A stretch of DNA of 64,000 nt. It comes from Apus apus. Its lineage: Eukaryota; Chordata; Aves; Apodiformes; Apodidae. The DNA lies in NCBI RefSeq assembly GCF_020740795.1, contig NC_067299.1:11915333-11979332 (forward strand), read 5' to 3'. The notes beneath the pieces are model-generated. The model ran no database searches, was not told where the DNA came from, and saw nothing but the letters and a program-made list of their open reading frames with translations. Shown here in pieces: positions 44,178 to 56,920 of this stretch (positions are counted from its first letter, which is position 1; each line of letters starts with the position of its first letter). The position numbers were made by a program, and so were the translations under genes.

Positions 44178-44761
44178 TGAAACAGAGCATTAACCAAACT
44201 CGTGACTTCAAATATTAACTGCTTGTAGGGTGTAAAATCTTCATCTGGACTTACTGCTAGTGAGTTTGTAAAAGTCTTTTGTGTGAGCTTATCTGTAGTT
44301 TTAGGGAGGAAATACAAGGGTCCTTGAAGAAGAAAGAAGTTATTTCAACTAGGACTATGGGATGCCTGCGGTAACCAGTTCTACTGTGGGGTCAGCAGAG
44401 ATAAACGGGAGGAGAGAACTTGGCCAAAGGTTCCTGTGAGGAAGACCTCAAGGATGAAGTGACCCCCAGGAGACCCTAATGGACTTAACATGCATGTGAT
44501 AATGGGCGGTGTGGGAAACGGTCCATCTTCTCTCCTCCCACATAAGACACTTAATGTAAATTATTTCTCAGGACACTAACGAATATGTAACAGTTTCTTA
44601 GAAATATTACACAAAATTAAGTATCAGCTGTATATATATCTCTCACCTTACCTGTAAGGTGTGCACATTTTGGAGGAGCTATTCCCCTGTGTGTCCGTAC
44701 TGTGAATAAAGATAAGGACTGAACAGTACTTAGACTGTTGGGGAGAACTTTCTTCATTTCA
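44178..44761 (+). repeat. ERV A 3' LTR, copy 2
   Basis: Starts TGAAACAG after a purine tract and ends TTTCA. Differs from the copy 1 3' LTR by about ten scattered one- or two-base indels and few substitutions. It shares the segment near TGGGCGGTGTGGGAAACGG that the 5' LTR of the same provirus lacks. Confidence 0.87.
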
Positions 44762-46004
44762 AAGGTCAGATGGGGCCTGGGGACTCTGCAAGTGGACCCA
44801 GGGGCCAGTGGTGAGCTGGCTCCCTGCCCTTGCAGTGGGCCCCTGCCCACCTGGCAGCAGGTCATAACGGGGCCCATGGTGACCAACCCCATGTGACATC
44901 TTGTAGTCACCCCAGGGTGGCTGTAACCCTGCAGTGTCTGGCAGGACAGCGACGGTGAGAGAGCAGGAGTGTGGAGCTGGTGAGCAGACCCCGAGCACAG
45001 GCCCAGAACTTTCCCTGACCCCCAGTAGCTCCCAGTATCCCCCCACCACTTTCAGGGCTTTCTCTCAGCTCCCCCCCGGCCAAGCCCTTCCCTATTTTGC
45101 AGGATGTGAAGAGTATGCTCCAGGCTGGCCTGGCAGGAGGTGGAGGCTCCCCAGGAGAGCAGCCCTACAAGGTGACCTTTCGTCCAGCTGCTGCAGCTCA
45201 GTGAGTGAGGGATCCATGGGGCTGGGCAGGGTCCAGACCAGTGAGCACAACCAGTTGGATGATCTCATCTCCTTGGCAGTGTTTGCCGCAGGGGTCCCAT
45301 GGAAGGGCAGCCCCAGCACAAGCCACTGTCCTCAGCCCTGCCAGTTTAAAGCTCCTTCAACCCTTTGCGAAGCTTAGGGCTGTGTCCTACCCACCCTGCT
45401 GTTTTCTCCCCTCCCTGCAGGTGAGATGGATCCTGAGGAGAGTTTCCAGTCACTTCCTTCCCTCAAGCAGCAGTGACACAACCCAGGTAATGAGCTCCTC
45501 CCGAGCTGGGACTCTTGTCTGTGGCTATGAGCACCAGGCTTGTTGTGAGCCAGGGACCTAGAATCAGCAGGACTGGCCTGCCTCACTCTCCTGGGGAGAG
45601 AGGGTTCCTGTTGCCCCTGAGCAGTGGACTATCCAAAGGTGGCACTCCAGTGCTCCAGCAGCAGCTCCAGCCCCCTTGACAGCAGCCAGTCCTGCTTCTC
45701 TGCAGGGCCAGCACACAGTGCCCATGACCCCAGCCCTCCTCCCTCACCTGGGGACCCACTTCTCGCCTCCCTCTGCCCTGCAGGGACTGCAGCCCCTGCT
45801 GCCAGCACCACTGGGCACCTCTGGCCAGGGCTGCTGGTACTGGTCAGCCAAGAAGCACCATCAAGCACGGTGTGATGTGTTTTTCCCTCTTTTCCTTCCT
45901 CCTGTAGGCTTTTGGGGACAACCTCCAGCTTTCTCTGCATACAGACCCTGTCCCCAAGGTCCCTGAGGCCTTGCCAGCAGACAGGCAGCTCTGCCAGGCA
46001 GAAG
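44762..46004 (+). pseudogene. Degenerate MROH segment, copy 2
   Basis: Counterpart of 4,080-5,317. The exon with the candidate start (ATG at about 45,426) has a one-base insertion after CCTCAA that brings a TGA into frame within about 17 codons. The following exon carries another inserted G near 45,985. The two-exon chimeric frame seen in copy 1 is therefore not open here as assembled. Confidence 0.75.
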
Positions 46005-46592
46005 ATGGGCAAGAGAGAAAGGGAGAAAAGCTCCGCAGGGATGGGTGCCATGGCCCCGGAGGAGATCAGCAGGGAGCAGCTGGAGATGAACGTTGCAGGT
46101 CCCTGGGAGGAGCTGGAGCGGGAATGGGAAGAGAGGAACCATTTCAAGCTGGAGGGTGAGAAGATCCACACCTTCTTGGAGGTGACCCAGCAGCAGCTGG
46201 AGGAGAAGAGAGCTGAGCTGCAGAACAGGGACCGGGAGATGGAGGAGGCAGAGCAGCAGCATCAAGTGGAGATCAAGATTTACAAGCAGAAGGTGAAGCA
46301 CTTGTTGCATGGACACCTGGAGAACCTGATGGAGCTGAAGGCAGAGGGCAACCTGTCCATGCAGTGGGCCCGGAAGGATCACTGGGCTCAGGAGAAAGGG
46401 CTATGGAAGGACCTGCAGTGGGAGCTGGCCCAAGTCTGCAAGGCCCACCGTGACATGCTGCAGACCATGGGGACAAAGCTGATGGCCTTCAGCATCCCCT
46501 TGGACAACCTGGGCTTCAGTCCCCTGGCAACCCCTGTGCTGGGGCGCATGATGGGGCAGGGTTCTGCCAGACTCGTCGCGGTGCCCACCTGA
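46005..46592 (+). CDS. Truncated GAS8 (DRC4)-like frame, copy 2
   Basis: Starting at the GAS8-type Met (46,005) the frame is open for 195 codons plus stop. One inserted A and one deleted G, about 35 bases apart near the start, cancel out and change roughly a dozen residues before the frame rejoins copy 1 at [10 protein letters not shown]. From 46,071 to the stop it is identical to copy 1, although sequence on either side carries many indels. The same internal deletion joins N-terminal coiled coil to the C-terminus. Upstream MROH-derived coding is lost in this copy. Confidence 0.65.
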   Translation: MGKREREKSSAGMGAMAPEEISREQLEMNVAGPWEELEREWEERNHFKLEGEKIHTFLEVTQQQLEEKRAELQNRDREMEEAEQQHQVEIKIYKQKVKHLLHGHLENLMELKAEGNLSMQWARKDHWAQEKGLWKDLQWELAQVCKAHRDMLQTMGTKLMAFSIPLDNLGFSPLATPVLGRMMGQGSARLVAVPT

Positions 46593-46693
46593 TGGTACCC
46601 AGGGGCAGGCCAGGTTGGGAGCGGGGCCGTGCCACTTGGGGCTCCATGCCATGCAACAGACCTCAGGGAGCCCCCAGCAGGATCCACATGACT

Positions 46694-46845
46694 CTCCCTC
46701 TCCTCTCCTCTCCTCTCCTCTCCTCCTTTCCCCTCTCCTCTCCTCTCCTCTCCTCCTCTCTCCTCTCTCCCTCCTCTCTCCTCTCTCCTCCTCTCTCTCC
46801 TCTCCTCCTCTCTCCTCTCCTCTCTCTCCTCTCTTCCTCTCTCTA
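46694..46845 (+). repeat. CCTCT-type microsatellite, copy 2, interrupted
   Basis: Same position as 6,008-6,146, but the units are irregular (CCTCCTTTCCCC, TCTCTCC and similar), unlike the pure array of copy 1. Confidence 0.95.
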
Positions 46846-46920
46846 GGGGTCTTTCCTCCAGAGCAGCCCCTGGAATTAATGATTTTTTAAAAATAACTAA
46901 AAAAAAAAATAATTAAAAAA

Positions 46921-47720
46921 AGGAGTTGGTACTGGGACTGTTGAACGTCTTTGTCAGTGACATGGACAGTGGAATGGATGCACCCTCGGCAAGTTTTCTG
47001 GTGACACCAACCTGTGTGGTGTGGTTGACACGCTGGAGGGAAGGGATCCATCCAGAGGGACCATGACAGGCTCTAAGGTGGGTCCATGCCAACCTCATGA
47101 AGTTCAGCAGGGCCAAGTGCAAGATCCTGCACCTAGGTTGGGGCAACCCCAGGCACAAATAAATACAAGTTGCGCAGAGAATGGATTGAGAACAGCCTTG
47201 AGGAGAAGGACCTGGGGGAGCTGGCAGAGTAAAAGCTCAATAAGAGCTGTCCATGTGCACTCACAGCCCAGACAACCAACCGTGTCCTGGGCTGCATCAA
47301 AAGAAGTGTGGCCAGCAGGGCTAGGGAGGTGATCGTGCCCCTCTACTCTGCACTTGAGACACCCCACTGTGTCCAGTTATGGAGTCCTCAGCACAGGAGA
47401 GACATGGAGCTCTTGGAGCAAGTCCAGAGGAGGCCATGGACTGATCTGACGCCTGGAGCAGCTCTGCTATGATCACAGCCTGGGAGATTTGTGGTTGTTC
47501 CGCCTGGAGAAGAGAAGGGTGCAGACCTAGAGCACCTTCCAGTATCTGAAGAGGCTCCAGGAAATCTGGGAAGGGACTTTTACAAGGGCTTGTAGTGAGA
47601 GGAGACAAAGGGTAATGGTTTTAAGCTGAAGAGTGGAGATTTAGGTTGACATTAGGAAGGAAATTCTTCAGTGTGAGGGTGGTAAGACAATGTCTGTCCA
47701 AAGGGCCTTGGGAGCTGCTG
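46921..47720 (+). mobile_element. CR1 LINE 3' ORF2 fragment, copy 2
   Basis: Counterpart of 6,227-7,030, with the same truncation point after the A-rich tract and additional one-base indels. Confidence 0.85.
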
Positions 47721-49025
47721 TTGGGTGGTGTCCTGGGACAGGGACAGGAAGGTCCCCAGCCTGCAGCTCTGCAGCAGGTGCCACCCACCAGGGCACTCCT
47801 TCCTGATGGTGATGATGCTCTGTGGGTGTCGACTGGAGTATTTTTCAACCATATGGTTGAGCTACAATTATTATTTGCCATCATGTGATGGGACTGGCAC
47901 TCATCTTCTCTTTCTGGAGTGTGTCCTGACAGCCTTTGTCCTCCAGAGGTTCCCCGTCTGCTCCTGAGAGGAGCAACGGGCCGCCACAGGGAACAACTTC
48001 AGGGCTCACATCAGCAGCTCTGGGCTTTGTGGGTGCCCAAAGGCCATGGCTGGGGCTGCAGCCTCAGATGTTGAGGTGCTGGCAGTCCTAGAGGGGAGTT
48101 CTGGGGCATTCCTGAGAGTAGCCAGACTCACCCAGGGGTTTTGGATTAGACGCGGGAAGGGTGGCGTTGTGTCCCTCCTCTGCCACTACAGGCAGGACTG
48201 GGAGACACGACCTTGCTGGTAGAAAGATCTGACAGCAGCAGGGCTAGCTTGCTGTGCCTTGTGCTTTCTCCTTTTTGTCAGTTTGCAATCAGGAAAAGGA
48301 ACACCTGACTTGATTACCCAGTTACAGACTCTAGAGGGAAAGGGAGGCAGCCTGAGTCACACAAACCCATGTGTGGGTTTGTTGGACTTGGGCAAAAAAG
48401 CAGGGAACAGACTGTTTTCCACAACTGATTCTTGACCAGCACGTTTCAGTGGCAGTTTCAGGCTTGCCCTGATGTTTCTGGGTTGGAAGCCAGAGCTGCT
48501 CATCCTGGTGCTTTTGCAGAGAGCTTGACTTTACAATCTGCTTTTGTGCAGCAATTTTGTCTCGGTCTCTTCCCAAATGTCATTTCCCTGCAGTCGCTGC
48601 AAGGGAATGGCTCCACCACAGAGGATCCTTTCTCCTCTGGAGAAGCTTTGCATGGACTGGCAGCACAGACAGAGCTGAAGCAGGACACCAGACCCTTCCC
48701 AGCTCCTGCTTCCTCAAGGCTTCCTGCAGTGCCTGACACACCCCTCTGTCCAGCTGCCTGTGGCCGGCACCAGCCAATCCTGTGGGTACTTGGATGAACA
48801 TCTCCTTGTACCTCTGTTGGGCACTTCCCAGGGATCCCAAGGATGTGGAATTGGATGTAGGAGAAAAGCAGCCCTGCTTTGTCAGCTCCCATAGCTTGGT
48901 GCTCTTTGAACACTCAGGCTTAGGAAGCTGCTTGTCATATCTAGGTGTGTTCCTCTCCAGAAAGGCACCTTTTCTAGAGCCAGGCAGAGCCCTAATTATT
49001 TTCTTTCCTTGCCTTGAAACCCCTG
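47721..49025. other. No recognised gene (counterpart of 7,031-8,325)
   Basis: Same unassigned sequence as in copy 1, with scattered one-base indels. Confidence 0.5.
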
Positions 49026-49205
49026 TCCTCACTATCTCTCACCCTTCCCTGTCCTTGCCCTCTGTCTCCCCTCATCCTTCGCCCTCTAACCCCTCATCCT
49101 CACTCTCTGCTCCTCTGTCCTAGCTCTCTGACTCCTCCGTTTCACCTTCTGATGCCCTCATCTCGTCCTATGCCCCCCCGTCCTCAGCTCTCTGCCCCCT
49201 CATGT
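49026..49205 (+). repeat. Pyrimidine minisatellite, copy 2
   Basis: Counterpart of 8,326-8,508. It abuts the ERV B 5' LTR. Confidence 0.75.
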
Positions 49206-50312
49206 TGATAGTCATAAGATACTCATTAGTAGATTCAAATAGAAAAATAGCCTAATAAAAAATTACTAAAATAATGAATTTGCTGTACTAAGTTAGCTGA
49301 ACAAGTTACTTTTAAAACTATGTGCTGTGTGAAACTGTCAGTCAATTATGCCAAGTATCCTGCAGGTTGTGGGAACATCAAGTCTTAGAAGACTTGATGG
49401 CGCCTACAAACAACACTCATTGTTGATTCTGGACTCACCTGGGCAATGTACCAGTGGGAGACTGGAGACAGACCAGGATGGGAGACAGGACAAAGACAAC
49501 AAAAGGACTAGAATCAATAAAGACTCCACAGGAGACCCTTAAGCATGCATCATATGAACATAGGCAATTCCAGGAAATAAAATGACTATGAAAAAGAATT
49601 CTGGGAACTCATTGACATAAAACTGAATAGGCATGTTTTTGGTGTATATGAGTAGGAGTGTTTTGCTAACTCCTCACAGCACTTAGGGTGGGAGAATCCC
49701 CAGTGCTGCAATAAAGAATGCCTGCTCAGTAGCAGCTTGTTTGTTGTTATTGGGGTCTTTATCTCAGAATCCTTACCCAGCCCAGCCCAGCCGTCCTACT
49801 TCAGTGAGGAGTGTTAGAAAAGCAAGGGGGTTTGGAAGCGCTGAATTTTGTATCAGTTTGGCAACCCAGATGGGACATTCTCCGCCCAACTGCGGGAACC
49901 TCCGAGTCGGCGACATCCTAGGCTGGCCCCAGAGAGTTCTCTGGAAGGACTCACTGATTCGACAGATCCTCACAGGAGCAGTCAAGGAGCTCTGGTAAGA
50001 TAAGACATTCTTTCTGTTTTGAGATCAGTCATTTTGAAGACTGCCCCGTAAGGCGCAGTTTGTGAGAACCCTGCAGGGTGGTGTACAAATGCAGGTAACG
50101 ACTCATACCGATCATTTGGTTAAGGTCAATTGTGCATTTTATCTGATTGCCGTTTACATAGGTATGTAACACTTGTAAATGATTGATATATGCGTATTTG
50201 ATTGATAACCCCTACATTGGGTTACTGATTGATATTGTATTGAATTTGTATTAGTAATAGGTTTTGGCATACGCCAGTGTGCTTTTGGTTCTGCACACGT
50301 GGTTCGGCACAG

Positions 50313-51003
50313 TGTCAAACATTTGACTCAGGATCGACAGCAATGTTCTTGATCCCCTCCCCCTCCCACCCAGGTAGGGAAGGAGAGAGAGAATGAGAGA
50401 CAGACTTTACTGGATGAAAACTAAGCTACACAGCTTTAAGCAAACACTAATGATAAAAGAAAATATATACAATTATACACAAGTATATTCAGGAATGTAC
50501 AAAACCCCTATTCCTCCTCCCACCCCCAGCAACTCCCACAGCACTCCCCTGAGCTGGAACGGTCCTGAAAAGTCATGGACAGCTGCCTGAGAGAGAGCAG
50601 AGTTATGAGGGTCAGGAGACCTCGAGCCTAGGGGTTGACGGTGATGGATGAATGGAGTCCTTACTGGATGCTGGCCATGGACGGAAGAGAAGGGAAGAAG
50701 AAAAAAGGAAGGAAGTTGTCTTCTGTGATCTCTGAGCTTACACAGATACATGGAATGGAATATCTCTGACCAATTTTGCTGTCTGTCTAGTTCAGCTCTC
50801 CTATGGGGGGTCATAGATCTCCCCGTAGTGTAGAGCTGGCAGAGTAAAGACGTGACCTTAGGGTGCCAGGAATTACAAAAACATTCCAGCTGTTTATCCT
50901 TTCAAGCTGGAACACTTTGCTACTAGTTAAAAGCTTACTGAAGGGGACAACAAAATCAGTAAAAGGGAAAAGTGGCTTCACCCTGGCTCAAACCAGGAAA
51001 ACA
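50313..51003 (-). mobile_element. Inverted solo LTR in ERV B leader, copy 2
   Basis: Counterpart of 9,615-10,301. A patch at about 50,510-50,690 differs by clustered substitutions as well as indels (for example CCCCTGAGCTGGAACGG against TCCTTAGCTAAGAACAG), more than the flanks do. Confidence 0.7.
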
Positions 51004-53769
51004 GGTGAGTGTGCTTTTGGTTCACCATAGGTGACTGTGCTATTGGTTCGGCATTGATTTCCTGGTAATCATACTTGGTAAATGTTATTATACGTTGTGA
51101 ACTTGGTAAGTGTTATCTGGATATTGAGTTATTATTGATCTTCCATTTGGAACTGTTAGTAGGAATTGCATTGTTTTATTTTAAGAGAATGGTTGAAAGA
51201 TTTGCGAATTGGGTATCTTGAGTGACTGAGATGTAGTTCTAATTGTGAAGCAAGTGAAACGCTAATGTTTTGGAAAGCTCAATTGTTTTATGTTGCTGGA
51301 AGAAAATTCCTGTGTGGTGTATTACATATGAGGAGCAGCAGAGTGGAGGAGTTTTAAAAGAAAAGTCCCTTGGGTTGCATTTATAGCCCATCGGTAAGAG
51401 ATAGGGGGACCACCAGTGTGGAAGTGTGGAAAAGAAAACTTTGATAAAATACTGTAATCAGTGGTGGTCATTGTATAAGTTGGAAGATGGGAGAAGTGGC
51501 CTTTTAAATGGAACTTTGAATTATAATACCTTGTTGCAGTTAATGTTATTTTTGAGATTGAGAGGAAAAATGGGAGAAGCGGTGTATGCAGATATGTTTT
51601 TAACTGTAGCTGTAATAATTGTTTGTGTGAGTAACGTCCATATCCCAAACCCCCTTCCTCGTATCCTATAAGCTCTCAAGTTTAGAATGGGGATCCCCTG
51701 ATTGGTTAACTTGGTTCCTGGGAATTTGTTCCTTTTGTTACCACATTATGGTTTTCTGTCCTTTGTGATTTGAATAAGATTTGTCTGGTTATAGCAATTT
51801 TGATCTTTTGAATTACTTGGTCTGTTGCACTATGGTGTATTTGATTGGGATCTGACTAAAATGGGAAAGAGACAGTCTTAAGGTGGTATTAGGAAAAAAA
51901 TCTCGTTGTTTTACTTGTCTCTGTTTAACTGTTAAAAAAGTGTTGTTTAACTTGTGTCTGATGTTGTTCTTCTTGTTTCACTTGTGTCTTGTATTTGTGT
52001 TTATTAAAATGGGTAATATATCTTCAGCAGGACGTGACATTACCAAATGCTCACCATTAGGATGTATTCTGGAAACTGGAATAAGTTTGGGAGTAACCCC
52101 TTGCCTGGAAAAACTTGGGTAATTCGTGGATAGCAATATTATATTGCAGTCAATGTGGTTTCGCAAACGTGAAGAAAGGATGAGATTGATATGCCATGTG
52201 TGGGTGGTTTTACGATGGAAAAATGTAAGTTTAGTAAGGAAAGTTGTTATAAGTCAATGAAAGGGAATGAGAATATAGAGGATATGCAGTTAATGGTACC
52301 CCTCGCTCTACCTTTCCACCCTGGCAATATGAAGACGAGTGAAAGGGGGCGAGTGGGCTTTTGGAGGATACAGATTCCAGTCAGGTGGCTGGAAGACTGG
52401 GGAGGCAGTGTCCTGCTGTTCATGACCCATTAAGACAAGCAGTCAAGATGGGAGGGATGGCTTGTTGATGTGCATGTCCCTTTTAAAGCATTGGACTTGT
52501 TAAATTGGAAACAGCTTGTGTGGCCAATCCAAAGAAAGTGTTTGAGCTACTCAAAACAATCATGATATATAACCTCACCTGAGGGAATATCCAGGCATTT
52601 TAAAAAATCCTTTTTGGTAATGAGAAAAAGTGAATAGTTGGAAAAGCTAAAGAAGTGGAATGTAAATATCCAGAAGATTGCATTAATCATCTTATGCCCA
52701 GGGAGAATCCAGACTGGAATCCTAACTCCAGGAGGAACATGGACAGATTAGAGGGATGTCAACAATTAATTTTGTATGGGGTCCAGAATGGGACCTGCAA
52801 ACCAAACTGAACAAACTTGTGCATGAGGTTAAACAGGGGTCTAACAAAGCATTTTCAATCTCTTCAGAGAGACTATACAAGCCTGCTAGAAAATTGATAT
52901 ACTTGGACCTGGAAGGTAACTGTAAAAATTTTAACATGTTGTTTACTGGTTGGTCTGCCCTGGGTAACAGAATGCGTGGCCAGCAAAAAGCAGAGGCCAG
53001 GGCAGAGTGAGACGAGTGAGATAATTGTCTATGAGGCACTGCTGGTTGGGTTAAATCAGTGTGTGTATTGTAAGCAAGAAGAGCATTGGAAAAGGAATTG
53101 TCCCCAGTCTTCGGCAGAAGGGGCTCCTCTAGTCTAAATTAGATCCTATCTCTAAAATAGGGACAATAGATTGAAATAGGGACTCAGACTGACTGGGGGT
53201 GGAATTAAATTCCCTAGCAGAACAATAAAGCTGGGGAAGGACAGGGTTAATTTTTTGCAAATATGGGAACTAGTTATGCTGTTCAATATTCTTGCAAGGG
53301 ACCCTTAGATAAGTTTTCTATACCAGTTGTTGGTATGACAGAGAAAAGAGATGTTAAGCCCTTTTTCCAACTCCTCAGGTGTTACCTGGGAAAATGGACC
53401 TTGCTATACATACCTGAATGCCTGTTGCTGCTTTTAGGAGTCAATCACACTTGAAAACAGGGAGCTGCAATGGTGGGGTTGGGAGCCTCACTGACACCAG
53501 CTCTCCCTCTCCATTGGCTGGCCCAATGCTGGATCCAGGACTGGTCTTTTTCTGTATATAAAAATCACCACAAAGGAAGACTGCAGTGTGTTTGAGCCAC
53601 GGGGTGGTGTGAGAGACCAGCCCTCAGGACACGTACTTGCTGGAAAGGGTGTCAAAACCCCATTGTAGTCCCTCTCATTTGCATCCCAAAGGCCTTCCTG
53701 AGAGGATGAGAAAAAGATAGGTATCCGAGGGTGGAGGCCCACTCCAGCTGCTCAGTCTACCGCTGCAAA

Positions 53770-54515
53770 ATGGGTATAGATATTTGTTGGTGTTAGTAGA
53801 TACCTTCTCAGGTTGGCCTGTGGCCTTCCATGTCACACCAGTCAAGCAAAGGAAGCCAGTAAAATTGTATTGAAAGAAATATTCCCAGGTTTGGAGTCCC
53901 AGAAGCGATCTCCTCTGATAAGGGATCACACTGTGTGTCATAAGTAGTTCTGCAGGTTAGTCAGTTCTTAGAAATTAATTGGAAATTGCACACGGCTTAC
54001 ACCTGCAAGCAAGTGGACAAGTGAAAAGATGCATATTTGATAAAGATACAATTAAGTAAAATTTGTCAAGACTCACATTTAAGATGGGATTAAGGCCTCC
54101 CTATTGCATTATTAAGGCTCTGAATCAAACCAAGAACTAAGGAAAAGCTGAGTCCTTTTGAAATTTTGTATGAAGACCATTTCAAACTAGATACCAAGGA
54201 CAGGATCTCACTCAGGTGGGAGGAATTAATATACAACAATATCTGATTGCACCAGGGAAACAATTGCAAGTAAATAGAAGGGTAATGTCTACCAGAGCTT
54301 GGGGTTTGGATGCCCTGGTGCATTTGTTTAAACCTGGAGATTTGGTTTATGTTAAAAGCATTTCAGAGGTGATCCTCTCAAAGAGAAATGGAGGGCCCCC
54401 TTTCAAGTTCTACTCACAACCTACATTGCAGTCAAGCTTGAAAAACATGACACCTGGATCCACTATTCCAGAGTCAAGAAGGCGCCTGGCAGATCATGGC
54501 AATCTCAACCTGTAG
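53770..54515 (+). pseudogene. pol: ERV B integrase, copy 2
   Basis: The DDE residues are all still encoded, but missing bases between them (for example TTTCCATG reduced to TTCCATG near 53,825, and losses near 53,880 and 54,000) shift the frame. The C-terminal part from 54,216 matches copy 1. Confidence 0.8.
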
Positions 54516-55917
54516 GACCCACATCTGTAAGACTGATGTGAAACTAATGTTAATGTTGCTATGTCTTAATTTCAGGTTTATGGGAACAGTCATTCCTAGT
54601 TGGCCCTTGAGAAGGATCAGCTGATGGTTTCAAGTGGCCTTGGGAAGACAATACTGGGATGTCTGTCCATTTCTCCAAGAACTGCTTTATATGGCAACCC
54701 TATACTAGAAGTAGTAAATTGACGGAATGGCATGGAATGAACTTCGTGTTATGTCCAAACTTGACCAGTGTCACATTGTATAGGTTAAGGAGTGCTTCCT
54801 TTGAAACCAATGGAATAACACCTCCATAAACAAGGAGAGCAGAGGGAGACTCACTTGGGAGACCAGTAATTGGGAAAAAAATGACAAAATTTATGACTGG
54901 ACTGTCTGTACCCTACTTCATGGGTAATAATGAGTTCATGTGGAGAAACCTTTTGGACAATGGGTCCATCCTAAACATTGGATAAAAGCTTATACACAAT
55001 TTGTGCAGTGCTATGACCTGTGGTGTGCAGGAAAATTGGTATTCTATAATATGACCAACCCTGAGGTAATGTACAAATTTTTAGTTTTACTGACACTCTA
55101 CTTGGGTCAGGGAACCTATAATATTGGTTACTAGAATTTCAAGGGAAGGATATTGGAAATGCATTTTATGTGATCAACAATCCCACTTATACGAACCCTG
55201 CTTGTTAGAACATTCTGTCAATAGTTGCAAATGAATGATCCTGTCTCCTAATGTGTTTAAAATGCTTATAGAGGTTAGCGCTAGACATGTATGCTTAGTA
55301 ACTAACAGTTAATCAGTAGCTGAAGAATATGGAGTGACCACCATGTTTCTAGGGTGTCTTAAAAATATAACCCGTTTTGACTTGGCACAGACAAACATAT
55401 TCATTTTTTGCATATACAGAGGAACAGGTGGCAATGTTTTGGCATTATGAAAGCTTGAACCTACATAATGCAAGCTTGTCTCTGGGAAATTAAATGAGAT
55501 ATTGAACCAGTCTCAAGAACTTCGAGAACATTTGAAGAAGCAAAATAAAACCTTGGCTGAGTCTATAGTTAAAACAGTAATAGCCAAAGATGAACTTATT
55601 GGATTGTCTAGTCAAAATGAATCTGAAACTGCTCATCATTGGTGGGATATCTTTACAGGATACTAACCTTCTGCAAAAAGAATCTTGAACGTTTTAATTC
55701 AACCACTTTTGATACTATTGGTGTTTGTGATTATACTGACAGTTGTTAATTGTCTTTTATGGTATAAGGTGAAGAAACTGACTAAGAATTTGGGCTTTAC
55801 CTAAGCTAATGAAATATGGAAATCTAGAAACTTTGTAAAGGAACTTACAAAGTTTAAAGAAAAGGGGGGATTGATAGTCACAGGGTACTCATTAGTAGAT
55901 TCAATAGAAAAATAGCC

Positions 55918-56920
55918 AGCTCCGAGGGACACCCACCTCTGCCCAGTCCACACCCTGGTAAGAACCTATTTAAGAAGAGGTAAAAAAAATGCTGTGCAGC
56001 AGCTGCAGGAGAGAGATGAGAAACGGAGAGAGAGACAACTCTACAGACACCAAGGTCAGTGGTGTCAAGAGAGGGAAAGGAGATGGGCCATGTGTCAGAG
56101 GAGATACTCTCCTGCGGCCCATGGGGAAGACTGTGATGTCGCAGGAGAGTCCCCCCACGTGCAGGTGTCCTCCACCTGAAGGGACCATAGTGGAGCAGAT
56201 GTCCACATTGCAGCTGATGGGAGGACCCCATGCCACAGCAGGTAGACGTGCCCTGAGAGAAGCTGGCAGCCCCTGGAGAGTCCAGAATGGAGCAGGCTCC
56301 TGGCAGGAGCTGTCACCTGTGGAGAGTACCCCTGTGCAGGAGCAGGTTTTCTGGCAGGACCTATAGTCCATGGGGGACCCATGCTGGAGCAGGTCGTTCC
56401 TGAAGGTCTGCACACTGTGGAAAGGAATCATGCTGGAGCAGTTTTTGAAGAACTGCTTCAAGTGGGAAGGACCCACATTGGGAGAAGTTTCTGAAGGACT
56501 GTATCCCATTGGGGGACCCCCCACTGGAGCAGGGGAAGAGTGTGAGGATGAAGGAGCAGCAGAGGCAAAATGTGATGAGCTGAGAGCAATCCCCATCCCC
56601 TGCTCCCATGCACTGCTCAGCAGGAGGAGGAGGCAGAAGATACAGGAGTGAAGTTGAGCCTGGGAATAAAGGAGGGACGATGGAGAGAAGGTGTTTTTAG
56701 TTTTGTTTTACTTCTTCTGTTACAATTAATTGTCAATAAATTATACTGATTTCCCCAGGTTGAGTCTGTTTTGCCCTTGGTGGTGACTGGTCAGGAATCT
56801 CCCTGTCCTTACCTCCACCCTCAAGTTTATATCATCATATTTGTCCTGCTGTCTTGTTGAGAAGGGGGACTGATAAAGTGGCTTGGTGGGGACCTGGTGG
56901 TCAGCCAAGGTCAACCCACC
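55918..56920 (+). mobile_element. ERVL-type LTR, copy 2
   Basis: Counterpart of 15,215-16,210 with the same abrupt junction to the ERV B LTR stub and the same terminal CAAGGTCAACCCACC. Confidence 0.75.

Larger units (their letters stand above)
39652..44761 (+). mobile_element. ERV A, copy 2 (5' LTR to 3' LTR)
   Basis: Contains what copy 1 lacks: a 5' LTR (from the gap to 40,114), primer binding site and complete leader. Gag, protease and RT follow as in copy 1, with the same internal deletion of RNase H, integrase and env, then the 3' LTR at 44,178-44,761. From about 42,000 on, one-base indels relative to copy 1 appear every few dozen bases and break nearly every open frame. Upstream of that the copies are almost identical. 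Confidence 0.9.
49206..55917 (+). mobile_element. ERV B, copy 2
   Basis: Same structure as copy 1: 5' LTR 49,206-49,855; primer site 49,859-49,876; first matrix-like segment about 51,325-51,670; second gag start 52,009; damaged protease from 53,263; joining segment; integrase about 53,770-54,515; env about 54,570-55,810; polypurine tract; and 46-base 3' LTR stub 55,872-55,917. One-base indels further break integrase (its start and the region near 53,880 and 54,000) compared with copy 1. Confidence 0.9.
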
